The notes beneath the pieces are model-generated. The model was not told the DNA's origin. It did no database searches and saw only the letters and a program-made list of their open reading frames with translations. A DNA stretch of 64,000 nt from Curvibacter lanceolatus ATCC 14669. Its GTDB lineage: Bacteria > Pseudomonadota > Gammaproteobacteria > Burkholderiales > Burkholderiaceae_C. Numbering within the stretch: position 1 is the stretch's first letter; each line of letters opens with the position of its first letter. The stretch spans positions 84,365 through 148,364 of the forward strand of contig NZ_KB906267.1 of the NCBI RefSeq assembly GCF_000381265.1, written 5' to 3'. Of this stretch, positions 1 through 10,818 are shown in pieces. The translations under genes and the position numbers were made by a program.

Positions 1-533
1 TAATCCTCGTTCCAGCCCACGCCGGAGCTCATCTGCAGCACCTGGCGGATGTTGACCTGCTCGTAGGCCGAGCCCGAGAGCTTGGGCACATGGTCGGTCA
101 CGGGCTGGTCCAGGCTCTGGATCAGGCCCTCGTGCAGGGCCATGCCCAGCAACACCGAAGAGATCGACTTGGCCACAGAAAACGACGGCCATCGGCTTTG
201 GGCGTCGCGGCCCGCCGCATAGCGTTCCAGCCGCACCTGCCCATCCTGCAGCAGCAAGAGACCGGTGCAGCGGTTGCGCTGCATGAACGCGTCGATGCCC
301 CGGGTCTGCCCTTCATGGCGGTACTGGAGCGACAGGGCAGGCCCCTGCGGCAACGGCCGCACCTCGGGGCCACGGCGGACGCGGCGCGTGGGGTAGACGC
401 GCTCCATCTGCCGGTAGCTGGTGAGCTGGACGTCTTCGGGCCAGGTCATCATGTCTTCAAAACGGCCTATTGGCGGCGGCACACCAGGCTCGTCAGGGCT
501 CAGGAACCCGCAATGATCGGAAGCAGTGCGCAT
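1..533 (-). CDS. Class-C beta-lactamase-family serine hydrolase (3' end cut by window)
   Basis: The 177 visible codons are the N-terminal part of a penicillin-binding/beta-lactamase-fold serine hydrolase. The nucleophile motif S-V-A-K lies at residues 119-122 (Ser119, Lys122), preceded by the hydrophobic strand GLLLLQDGQVRLERYAAG typical of this family and followed by an Asp-Gln-Pro-Val segment and an SSGVGW loop. No signal peptide is visible from the chosen ATG at 533. Further in-frame ATGs at 452 and 449 are alternatives, and no strong ribosome-binding site decides between them. It diverges from a LysR regulator 114 bp away, a common arrangement in which the regulator controls the hydrolase. 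The substrate cannot be told (esterase, peptidase or lactamase). The C-terminal catalytic motif lies outside the window. Confidence 0.8.
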   Translation of the reverse strand, partial: MRTASDHCGFLSPDEPGVPPPIGRFEDMMTWPEDVQLTSYRQMERVYPTRRVRRGPEVRPLPQGPALSLQYRHEGQTRGIDAFMQRNRCTGLLLLQDGQVRLERYAAGRDAQSRWPSFSVAKSISSVLLGMALHEGLIQSLDQPVTDHVPKLSGSAYEQVNIRQVLQMSSGVGWNED

Positions 534-585
534 GGGTAGGTCAGGCAGCAGATGAAGAAGGCCAGATCATCCATCGCCGCATTTG

Positions 586-609
586 ATGATTCAAGCGCAA
601 AATAATCAT
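586..609. promoter_or_regulatory. Dyad symmetry between serine hydrolase and lysR gene
   Basis: ATGATT (586-591) and AATCAT (604-609) form a perfect inverted repeat separated by 12 nt. It sits in the AT-rich 114-bp divergent intergenic region, 39 nt before the LysR start. LysR proteins bind interrupted dyads in such divergent promoters, so this is a candidate operator. The spacing is one base longer than the classic T-N11-A core. Confidence 0.35.
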
Positions 610-647
610 TCAATTTTTGCAATTTACTCATACAAAGACCTTCAAGC

Positions 648-1550
648 ATGGAAAGCCGCAAGTTGCAGCACTTTCTGGCGGTGTGCGAGCAGGGATCGAT
701 GCAGCGGGCGGCCGAGCATTGCCACCTGACCCAGTCGGCCCTGAGCCGCAGCCTGGCCGCGCTGGCCCAGGAATTGGGCGTGCCCTTGTTCGATGGCGGC
801 AAACGCCGGCTTCAACCCAGCCGCTTCGGCCTGGCCTTGCTGGCCAAAGCCCAACGCCTGCTGGATGAGGAGCGTGAACTCAAGCGCGAACTGGCCCTGA
901 TGAACGCCGGGCTGGCTGGCGACTGCGCCATCGGCTTCAGCCCGACCCCGGCCGAGCTGGGCATGGCCCACTGCCTGGCCTGGCTGGCCGACCAGGCACC
1001 GCAGGTGCGCGCCCGCATGGCCGTCGGCAGAACCGACGCCTTGCTCGAAGACCTGCGCCGGCATGTGTTGGACCTGGCGGTGGTGGACGCCAGCGCCATC
1101 CGCGACACCGATGGCCTCAGCATGGAGTTGCTGCCCCCACTGGAGGGGGGCTTCGTGTGCCGCGCCCAGCATCCGCTGAGCGCCCTGCCCCGGCCCAGCC
1201 TGGCTGACCTGCGCCCTTATGCCGTGGCCTGCTCTCCTTTGAGCGAGGCGTTTGAACGCGAGATCAGCCAATCCCTCGGCAAATTGCAGCCCAGCAGCCA
1301 TTGGCCGAGCTTGCAGGCCGACAACTACCAGGCGCTCAAAAGCGCCACCCTGGCCTCCGACATGGTGCTGCTGGTGGCCCATGCGGTGGTGCGGGCCGAG
1401 CTGGACGACGGGCGCCTGATCGCCCTGCCCCGCCACGCTCTGCCCACCCCCGTTGGCCGCTATGCCTTGGTGCGCACCACGCACCGGGTTCAACTGCCGG
1501 TGATGGCCTCTTTGTGTGACGTGCTGCGCCAGCGGCTGGCCCAGGCTTGA
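648..1550 (+). CDS. LysR-family transcriptional regulator
   Basis: A 300-residue protein of normal LysR length. An N-terminal winged helix-turn-helix covers roughly residues 1-60, with the typical FLAVCEQGSMQRAAEHCHLT and QSALSRSLAAL helices. It is followed by a two-lobed periplasmic-binding-like effector domain (about 90-295). The ATG at 648 is the natural start because the HTH begins at once (ESRKLQHFLAV). The gene is divergent from the serine hydrolase, which it probably regulates along with itself. The effector cannot be predicted from sequence. It ends 58 bp before the convergent beta-barrel gene. Confidence 0.9.
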   Translation: MESRKLQHFLAVCEQGSMQRAAEHCHLTQSALSRSLAALAQELGVPLFDGGKRRLQPSRFGLALLAKAQRLLDEERELKRELALMNAGLAGDCAIGFSPTPAELGMAHCLAWLADQAPQVRARMAVGRTDALLEDLRRHVLDLAVVDASAIRDTDGLSMELLPPLEGGFVCRAQHPLSALPRPSLADLRPYAVACSPLSEAFEREISQSLGKLQPSSHWPSLQADNYQALKSATLASDMVLLVAHAVVRAELDDGRLIALPRHALPTPVGRYALVRTTHRVQLPVMASLCDVLRQRLAQA

Positions 1551-1608
1551 ACCGAGGGCACTGGCCAGGCGCCGACACCCGCCTCAGGCGCAGCAACTCA
1601 AGCAACCA

Positions 1609-2403
1609 TTAGATAGGCACGCCCAGAATTAACTTGATGACCGTTCTGTCGGTATTGGCGACAGCAGAGCCATAGGAACGCCCCACCCCCAGGTCGAAAT
1701 CCCACCCACCCAGGTTGAAGTCGGCCACCACAAAGTTGCTGGTGGTGTGGGGCGATGCCACTGCCGCATTGCGATGCAAGAGGCCCAGGGTGTCGTAGCG
1801 TTCAAGACCCAGGCGCAGGTCACCTTGATCCTCGCCTGTCACCTGGTAGCTGAGTTTGTAGTCCAGCTCGGTCGACGAGGACTGCTGCGGATGGCTTCTG
1901 AAAGACCCATTGAGGTTGAAATTGACCCCTGCCAGCCAGGGCCCCTGGCGGTAGGTTTCAATGAACTTCAGCTGGGTGGAACTTTCATCGGGATCAAAGC
2001 GCTGGGCCAGGTGACCCACTTCCCAGTTGACGGCGAAATACCAAGGCGAATCGGCGGAAGGCGCACGGGGCCGCCACTTGAGCCGAACCTTGGCCCCATC
2101 GGTGACGGGGTGCCCATGTGAGATGTCCGGGGCCCCCGAACTCAGAACATACAGGCCGGCCTCCCAGTGGTTGTTGATGCCGTAACTCAGTTCAGGGGTG
2201 AGTCGCCACTGGCGAAAGGTGGGCGAGCCGGGCTGGGCCGAGGGCACCAGGTTGGTGTGCAGATCCAGGCCGAACTGGCCCGGCTCGGCAAATTCATCGA
2301 GGTAGACCTGGATCTCCTCAGGGGCCGCTTGACACAGCCCGGTGCTCACTGCAGCCGCTGTGACCAACATCCATTTCGCCAGGGGAAGCAGTTGTAGCCT
2401 CAT
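1609..2403 (-). CDS. Secreted, probably outer-membrane beta-barrel protein of unknown function
   Basis: 264 residues. An N-terminal Sec signal peptide (about 1-27, ending C-Q-A before Ala-Pro) is followed by a region rich in alternating hydrophobic/polar strands with many aromatic residues and glycines, such as WEAGLYVLSSG and FVVADFNLGGWDFDLGVG. The C-terminus (VIKLILGVPI) also has beta-strand character. This pattern suggests a small outer-membrane barrel, but no specific family is recognised. The ATG at 2403 has a GGAG about 13 nt upstream. It is convergent with the LysR gene and not obviously in an operon. Confidence 0.7.
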   Translation of the reverse strand: MRLQLLPLAKWMLVTAAAVSTGLCQAAPEEIQVYLDEFAEPGQFGLDLHTNLVPSAQPGSPTFRQWRLTPELSYGINNHWEAGLYVLSSGAPDISHGHPVTDGAKVRLKWRPRAPSADSPWYFAVNWEVGHLAQRFDPDESSTQLKFIETYRQGPWLAGVNFNLNGSFRSHPQQSSSTELDYKLSYQVTGEDQGDLRLGLERYDTLGLLHRNAAVASPHTTSNFVVADFNLGGWDFDLGVGRSYGSAVANTDRTVIKLILGVPI

Positions 2404-2622
2404 TCGGTAAGGTGCTCCATCGAAAAGAGAACAGAAAAGATCGAACGATCCTCAAGCCGGCCATCTGCCCGCCGGGAACCAGCATGCATCAAGCGGCAAA
2501 TCCCAGGGATGTGCTGGGGTTCAAAGAAGGTCGGCTTGACGGTGAACAGCACACAGGTGTGCTCCTCAAAACAGGGCTGCGGCGAGATGGCGTCGCTCCG
2601 GCGCAACGGCCACCAGCCGATC

Positions 2623-3669
2623 TCAACGGCCGATCTTCAAAGCCAGCTCGTGCCCAAATTTGCGGCACGGCGTCTCTACCAGGCGACAGGACAGCTCCGC
2701 CACCACGAAACTCATGGTCAAGACTGCGACCCGGGCCCAGGGACTGGTCCACCCCAAGTTGTCGAATGTGGTCAGTATCAAGAAATGAAACAGATAGAGT
2801 GAGTAGCTGATTCGACCGATCCAGCGCATCGGCGGCGACTCCAGGAATTGGCGCACCATGTTCGGCCCCGTCTGAAAGACAACCAGTTCACAGAGCACCA
2901 TAAAGAGGCCCAGGCCTTGCAGGCTGTACCTGAGGGTCTCACGAAAGGCCTCCGAACGGATCACAAAAGTCGCCAGCACCAGGGCCCCTCCCAGGTAAAA
3001 CAACGGCATCTTTCTCAATCGCTCCAGGGCCCCCCCTTTGGAACCAGCCAGCACCGCCAAGAGACAGCCCCAGGCGATGGAATCAATTCTCGTATCCGTC
3101 GACAGGTAGGTTCGGTAGTGATCCACATTCAACTCGAAAACCAAATAGCCCCGCCATGCGAGCGTCAGAACGATGACCACCAGCAGCACGTTCAAAAGCC
3201 TCCGGCCCGCCAACATCATCAACGCCGGATACACCATGTAGAAATGCTCCTCCACGGCCAGAGACCAGGTGATCACCAAGGGGGAGTTGGCGGCAGGCAG
3301 CGGATGAAACTCATGGTAGTTGGCGAAATACAGCAAAACCGCCAGCACGTCCGATCGGGGGATGGCCGAGCCCATCCAAAGCGCCAGGCCACAGGCTGTC
3401 AACAGCAGGAGAAGAAGCGCGGGATAAAGTCGAAACATCCGACGCACATAGAACTGCGCCATCGCCACGCCGTTGTGGGGCTCCGCCAGCATCATGCGGG
3501 TGATGATGAATCCTGAAATGAAAAAGAACAGGGTGACACCAAATCCACCCGGTACCCAAGGCGTGACAACGTGGCTGACCAGGACGATCAGGATGGCGAC
3601 AGCACGAAGACCATCAAGAATTGGGATGTATTTCATTGCTTGATGGACGGCACAGGCATCCCACTTCAT
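2623..3669 (-). CDS. Acyltransferase-3 family membrane protein (OafA/YrhL-like)
   Basis: A roughly 348-residue integral membrane acyltransferase. It opens with the family signature IPILDGLRAVAILIVLVSH (catalytic-site His), then FFFISGFIITR and YVRRMFRLYPALL, a TWSLAVEEHFYMVYP motif in the middle, and RISYSLYLFHF near the C-terminus. About ten hydrophobic helices follow one another. Such proteins O-acylate surface polysaccharides or lipids using a cytoplasmic acyl donor. The start at 3669 has GAGAA upstream. An ATG at 3636, directly before the conserved core, is an alternative. No glycosyltransferase or O-antigen genes are adjacent, so the acceptor is unknown. Confidence 0.88.
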   Translation of the reverse strand: MKWDACAVHQAMKYIPILDGLRAVAILIVLVSHVVTPWVPGGFGVTLFFFISGFIITRMMLAEPHNGVAMAQFYVRRMFRLYPALLLLLLTACGLALWMGSAIPRSDVLAVLLYFANYHEFHPLPAANSPLVITWSLAVEEHFYMVYPALMMLAGRRLLNVLLVVIVLTLAWRGYLVFELNVDHYRTYLSTDTRIDSIAWGCLLAVLAGSKGGALERLRKMPLFYLGGALVLATFVIRSEAFRETLRYSLQGLGLFMVLCELVVFQTGPNMVRQFLESPPMRWIGRISYSLYLFHFLILTTFDNLGWTSPWARVAVLTMSFVVAELSCRLVETPCRKFGHELALKIGR

Positions 3670-3999
3670 AAAATTGTTCTCGAATTGCAATTGTCGCAAA
3701 TCATGGCGTTCAACCCGGGCGCAAGACCGCAAAAGTGCGACCTGATAGGCCACGGGGCATTGCATCGGAGCGCACGATGTCCGCGCTCAACCCCACCCGC
3801 CGCAGCCTCAGGCGCAGATGCGCAAGAACGCATTCATGAAGTGCTTGGCGACAGAAATATCCCCTCTGTCGCCCAACCGGCCTCTGCTCTAGGGCGAAGC
3901 AACACCCGATGCGAGCCCTTGCTCGGCGTCGAAATATTTGAACCCTGCCCAGCGCCACGGCAAACCCCTCCGTTTTTCCTGCTATAGTTGAGGGCTTCC
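3670..3999. other. Intergenic region with no gene seen
   Basis: This 330-bp stretch lies between the acyltransferase start (minus strand) and tRNA-Ser (plus strand). It must hold the promoters of both. I see only the tRNA -10 box near its right end and no coding sequence with convincing composition. Confidence 0.5.
3983..3988 (+). promoter_or_regulatory. Probable -10 box of tRNA-Ser
   Basis: TATAGT lies 11 nt upstream of the mature 5' end of the tRNA, a fitting distance for a sigma-70 -10 element. No good -35 hexamer is seen at 16-18 bp spacing. Confidence 0.4.
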
Positions 4000-4090
<91 letters not shown>

Positions 4091-4094
4091 ATGC

Positions 4095-4128
4095 AAACCC
4101 AAGTGACTCACGTCACTTGGGTTTTTTT
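4095..4128 (+). terminator. Rho-independent terminator of tRNA-Ser
   Basis: A perfect 13-bp inverted repeat (AAACCCAAGTGAC at 4095-4107, GTCACTTGGGTTT at 4112-4124) with a 4-nt loop is followed by a T tract to 4128. It begins 6 nt after the tRNA CCA end. It may also weakly serve the opposing EAL gene. Confidence 0.93.
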
Positions 4129-4232
4129 GTGGGCAAACATCCAACGTGCAGCTCAGCACACGGCGCCCTCATCAAGCCAACAGGGGCACAGGCGCAGATG
4201 CCTGACCGGCCGGTACCACGACCCGGCCCTCA

Positions 4233-5909
4233 TCAACTCGCGCACTCTTGGAGCTGCATTGCCTCCCGCCCTTGCGTGGGCCCGCGCGTCTCGAGTTGGG
4301 GCAGGCCACTGGCCAGGCGGACCAGCCAGCCGGGCACCTCCTCGGCAGGCATGGCCTTGGCAAACAGGTAGCCCTGCAGCTTGTGCAGCCCGATCTCACG
4401 CACCACGTCCAGCTCTTGCGGGGTTTCTATGCCTTCGGCCGTGACCTCCAGGTCGAAATCACGGGCAATCGCCAACACATGGCTCAGCAGGCGCTGCCGC
4501 CGAGAATCCACCAGCAGGTTTCGCACAAACAACCGATCGCACTTGATGCCCCGGATGGGCAAATCGGCCAACATGGCCAGCGACGAATAGCCAGCACCGA
4601 AATCATCCATCACCACCGCGATGCCCACCCCGGCCAGCGCCCGCATGGCATCCAGCATGGGGGCGCCGCTGGCGATGATGGCGTGCTCGGTCAACTCCAG
4701 GGTGAGCTGCACGGGCTTCACTTCATGGGCATCCAGGGTCTGCGCAAGCCAGTGGTTGAAGCCGGGCTCCATCAGCGTGGTCGGAGACAGGTTCACTGAC
4801 ACCCTCAGGCCCAGCAGACCAGCACGGGCCCACCGTTCCATCTGCCCGATTGCCTGCTCGAGAATCAGGCGATCCACCAGCGTCGTCTTGCCCTGCAACT
4901 CGCACACCAGCAAAAAGACCTCGGGGTTGAGGCGCCCGAGCACTGGGTGCTGCAGACGCAGCAAAGCCTCAAAAGCTGGTGGCGGCCCCTTTTCCAATTG
5001 CACGATGGGTTGGAAATGCAAGACCAGCTGCTGCGCCATGAGCAACTCCGGCAAGTGATCGGCAATCAAGGCCATCTGCACATCGTGCTGCGGGTTGGCC
5101 TCGGGCGTAGCCACCCGCATCATCGACAGGCCTTGCCGCAGGCGCAACTGCAGCCCCTGATCCAGACGCAGATTGCCCATGTGCTCCAGCGCCACCACCA
5201 AGGCAAACAAGGCCACCACTCCGATCGCGCCAGCCTGGCCGCCCCCTGCCGCCGCCAGCATGGTCGGAGGAAAGGTGTTGATCAACAGGCAATGCAAGAC
5301 CACGATGATCAAGCCCCCCATCAACACATCGGGCCAGCGCTGCATGACATGGCTGCGGATCAGCAAGCGCCGTTTGGCGACGCGGTGCCGAATGGACAAG
5401 CCCACGGTCAGGCACACCGCCACGCCGATGGAGGCCAGCAGCGGACCGGTCTCAACCTGCTGCAGGCTGGCGCCATAGCTCATGGCCAGTACGAAGTGCC
5501 CCGACAACATGCCCAGCGCCATGAAGGTGCCCGCCACCGCCGTGCGCCTGCGGCTCACGCCGGAACTGAGCTCCGGCAACGTCAGCCGGGCGCTGGCGAT
5601 CATCAACAGCAAGGCCAGCAGACCGTCATGCAGACTCGGCGACAAGCCATCCAGGTGCGGGTACATGAAGAAGCCCCCAATGTCCAACGCCCAAACGATG
5701 CAGCCGATGATCAACGCCGCATGCGACGCACTCAGGCGCCGATTGCCTGGATCGACCGACCAAGCCGTGTGCTCGACCAGACGATTGCACACATGCACCA
5801 CCAGTGTCGCGAACACGGCAAAAAACAGCACGGGCAGCAGCGAGGGGTAGTCCGCCACCCGGGGCAGCATCACCCCCGCCACCCCGTGCAAATAATCATT
5901 GACGATCAT
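4233..5909 (-). CDS. Membrane-bound EAL-domain c-di-GMP phosphodiesterase
   Basis: 558 residues. The N-terminal half holds about seven hydrophobic helices (roughly residues 15-245), laid out like MHYT-type sensors but without a clean M-H-Y-T motif. The C-terminal half (about 275-540) is a full EAL domain: FEALLRLQHP (EAL), NLSPTTLM, LELTE, DDFGAGYSSL, IKCDRLFV, TAEGIET and LQGYLF. All metal- and substrate-binding positions appear intact, so it should hydrolyse c-di-GMP to pGpG at the membrane in response to an unknown signal. The start ATG at 5909 has a GGGGGTGAAG ribosome-binding site. A TTG 16 codons upstream is less likely. There is no GGDEF domain, and the gene is monocistronic. Confidence 0.92.
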   Translation of the reverse strand: MIVNDYLHGVAGVMLPRVADYPSLLPVLFFAVFATLVVHVCNRLVEHTAWSVDPGNRRLSASHAALIIGCIVWALDIGGFFMYPHLDGLSPSLHDGLLALLLMIASARLTLPELSSGVSRRRTAVAGTFMALGMLSGHFVLAMSYGASLQQVETGPLLASIGVAVCLTVGLSIRHRVAKRRLLIRSHVMQRWPDVLMGGLIIVVLHCLLINTFPPTMLAAAGGGQAGAIGVVALFALVVALEHMGNLRLDQGLQLRLRQGLSMMRVATPEANPQHDVQMALIADHLPELLMAQQLVLHFQPIVQLEKGPPPAFEALLRLQHPVLGRLNPEVFLLVCELQGKTTLVDRLILEQAIGQMERWARAGLLGLRVSVNLSPTTLMEPGFNHWLAQTLDAHEVKPVQLTLELTEHAIIASGAPMLDAMRALAGVGIAVVMDDFGAGYSSLAMLADLPIRGIKCDRLFVRNLLVDSRRQRLLSHVLAIARDFDLEVTAEGIETPQELDVVREIGLHKLQGYLFAKAMPAEEVPGWLVRLASGLPQLETRGPTQGREAMQLQECAS

Positions 5910-6283
5910 AAATTCTTCACCCCCATCGCGCTTCTCAATGGTCACCAGAGACGCCAATTAGAAGCTTCAGCGGACAAAGAAATGATTCGAGTCAATTATT
6001 TGACACTTTGTAACATTTAATGTTGCATTTTTGAAACAACCCGATCAAAACCGATGCGGCACGACAAGGGCACAGACAGCAGCGATTGAGCGCATGCGGT
6101 CTAACTCCGCAGGAGCCTGCACAGGAGTCACCCGCAGCCTGGGCCCAGGACTTCACCCGATCATCAGACCCGCACGGCAACAAGGCTTGCCTCGGCAGAC
6201 GATAATCAAGGGCTGCGCGCCACCCGCCCCGCGATGCGTGCAGCTCGACCCCTACGATCTGGAACGACCCCAAGGACCCCTTC
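5910..6283. other. Divergent promoter region, EAL gene / ilvD
   Basis: This 374-bp non-coding stretch is AT-rich around 5960-6045 and GC-rich nearer ilvD. It holds a perfect TTGACA (6000-6005) and the palindrome listed separately. I see no leader peptide rich in Ile/Leu/Val codons and no attenuator upstream of ilvD. Confidence 0.5.
6012..6024. promoter_or_regulatory. 13-bp palindrome in EAL/ilvD divergent region
   Basis: AACATT-T-AATGTT is a perfect palindrome. It lies 7 nt downstream of a consensus TTGACA (6000-6005) on the plus strand, where a repressor would block a promoter. Neither its regulator nor its target gene (ilvD or the EAL gene) is known. Confidence 0.3.
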
Positions 6284-8143
6284 ATGCCAGCTTACCGCTC
6301 CAAGACCTCCACCTCCGGCCGCAACATGGCGGGCGCTCGCTCTCTGTGGCGCGCCACCGGCATGAAGGACGACGATTTCAGCAAGCCCATCATTGCGATC
6401 GCCAACTCGTTCACCCAGTTCGTTCCGGGGCACGTGCACCTGAAGGACATGGGCCAGTTGGTGGCGCGCGAGATCGAGGCCGCCGGTGGCGTGGCCAAAG
6501 AGTTCAACACCATTGCCGTGGACGACGGCATTGCCATGGGCCATGACGGCATGCTGTATTCGCTGCCCAGCCGCGACATCATTGCCGACTCGGTGGAGTA
6601 CATGGTCAACGCCCACACGGCCGATGCGCTGGTGTGCATCTCCAACTGCGACAAGATCACGCCCGGCATGCTGATGGCCGCCATGCGCCTGAACATCCCG
6701 GTGGTCTTTGTGTCGGGCGGCCCGATGGAAGCCGGCAAGGTGCGTCTGGCCAACCCGGTCACCCAGACCATCGAATTCAAGAAGCTCGATCTGATCGACG
6801 CCATGGTGATGGCCGCCGACAGCAATGTCAGCGATGCCGACGTGGCCGAGGTCGAGCGCTCGGCCTGCCCCACCTGCGGTTCGTGCTCGGGCATGTTCAC
6901 CGCCAACTCGATGAACTGCCTGACCGAGGCCCTGGGCCTGAGCTTGCCGGGCAACGGCACCGTGGTGGCGACGCATGCCGACCGCGAGCAACTGTTCAAG
7001 CGTGCCGGCCACCTGATCGTGGACCTGGCCAAGCGCTATTACGAAGGCGACGACGAGACCGTACTGCCCCGCTCGGTGGGCACCAAGGCCTTTGAAAACG
7101 CCATGACGCTGGACATCGCCATGGGTGGCTCGACCAACACCATCCTGCACCTGCTGGCCATCGCGCAAGAGGCCGGCATCGACTTCACCATGACCGACAT
7201 CGATCGCCTGTCGCGCGTGGTGCCCCAGTTGTGCAAGGTGGCGCCCAACACCAACAAGTACCACATTGAAGACGTGCACCGCGCCGGCGGCATCATGGCC
7301 ATCCTGGGCGAACTGGCCCGTGCCGGCAAGCTGCACACCGACGTGCCCACCGTGCACAGCAAGACCTTGGGCGACGCCCTGGCCCATTGGGACATCGTCA
7401 CCACCACCGACGAGGCCGTGCGTACTTTCTACATGGCAGGCCCGGCCGGCATCCCGACCCAGGTGGCCTTCAGCCAGGCCACCCGCTGGCCCAGCCTGGA
7501 CACCGACCGAGCCGAAGGCTGCATCCGCTCTTACGACAACGCCTTCTCCAAGGAAGGCGGCCTGGCCGTGCTGCGCGGCAACATCGCCATCGACGGCTGC
7601 GTGGTCAAGACCGCCGGTGTCGACGACAGCCTGCTGGTCTTCGAAGGCCCGGCCCATGTGGTCGAAAGCCAGGACGAAGCGGTCGAACACATCCTCAACG
7701 ACGAGGTCAAGGCCGGTGACGTGGTGATCGTGCGCTACGAAGGCCCCAAGGGTGGCCCGGGCATGCAAGAGATGCTTTACCCCACCAGCTACATCAAGTC
7801 CAAGGGCCTGGGCAAAGCCTGCGCCCTGCTGACCGACGGCCGCTTCTCGGGCGGCACCTCGGGTCTGTCGATCGGCCACTGCTCGCCCGAAGCGGCGGCT
7901 GGCGGCACCATCGGCCTGGTGCGCCATGGCGACCGCATCCGCATCGACATCCCCAACCGCACGATCAACGTGCTGGTGAGCGACGAAGAGCTGGCTGTGC
8001 GCCGTGCCGAGCAGGATGCCAAGGGCTGGAAGCCCGTCAAGCCGCGCCCCCGCAAGGTGTCGGCCGCGCTCAAGGCCTACGCCCTGCTGGCCACCTCGGC
8101 CGACAAGGGCGCGGTGCGCGATCTGTCGCTGCTCGGCGACTGA
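6284..8143 (+). CDS. ilvD: Dihydroxy-acid dehydratase
   Basis: 619 residues, the length of the E. coli-type IlvD (616). It dehydrates 2,3-dihydroxyisovalerate and 2,3-dihydroxy-3-methylvalerate to the 2-keto acids in valine, leucine and isoleucine synthesis, using an Fe-S cluster in the cytoplasm. Cluster cysteines fall at the same positions as in E. coli: Cys122 in SNCDKITPG and Cys195 in [12 protein letters not shown]. The C-terminal [20 protein letters not shown] segment is also typical. The ATG at 6284 has AAGGA about 8 nt upstream. The gene is monocistronic and ends in a shared bidirectional terminator with katG. A second, different IlvD/Edd protein lies at 36-37.8 kb. Confidence 0.97.
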   Translation: MPAYRSKTSTSGRNMAGARSLWRATGMKDDDFSKPIIAIANSFTQFVPGHVHLKDMGQLVAREIEAAGGVAKEFNTIAVDDGIAMGHDGMLYSLPSRDIIADSVEYMVNAHTADALVCISNCDKITPGMLMAAMRLNIPVVFVSGGPMEAGKVRLANPVTQTIEFKKLDLIDAMVMAADSNVSDADVAEVERSACPTCGSCSGMFTANSMNCLTEALGLSLPGNGTVVATHADREQLFKRAGHLIVDLAKRYYEGDDETVLPRSVGTKAFENAMTLDIAMGGSTNTILHLLAIAQEAGIDFTMTDIDRLSRVVPQLCKVAPNTNKYHIEDVHRAGGIMAILGELARAGKLHTDVPTVHSKTLGDALAHWDIVTTTDEAVRTFYMAGPAGIPTQVAFSQATRWPSLDTDRAEGCIRSYDNAFSKEGGLAVLRGNIAIDGCVVKTAGVDDSLLVFEGPAHVVESQDEAVEHILNDEVKAGDVVIVRYEGPKGGPGMQEMLYPTSYIKSKGLGKACALLTDGRFSGGTSGLSIGHCSPEAAAGGTIGLVRHGDRIRIDIPNRTINVLVSDEELAVRRAEQDAKGWKPVKPRPRKVSAALKAYALLATSADKGAVRDLSLLGD

Positions 8144-8162
8144 ACGACAAGGCCCTGAACGC

Positions 8163-8189
8163 AAAAAAGCCCCGAAAAGGGGCTTTTTT
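8163..8189. terminator. Bidirectional terminator between ilvD and katG
   Basis: GCCCC (8169-8173) and GGGGC (8179-8183) with a gaaaa loop are flanked by six A on the left and six T on the right. The hairpin is therefore a rho-independent terminator for both convergent genes. Confidence 0.9.
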
Positions 8190-8245
8190 CATGGAGGCCC
8201 CCGCAGGGGCCTTGGGGATCTCAGACTTGATCTGAGCTGTGGCGC

Positions 8246-10818
<2,573 letters not shown>

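Noticed and set aside
6206..8164. 652-codon open frame antisense to ilvD
   Set aside because: It is the shadow of a strongly conserved gene, with composition typical of a GC-rich antisense frame and no recognisable domain.
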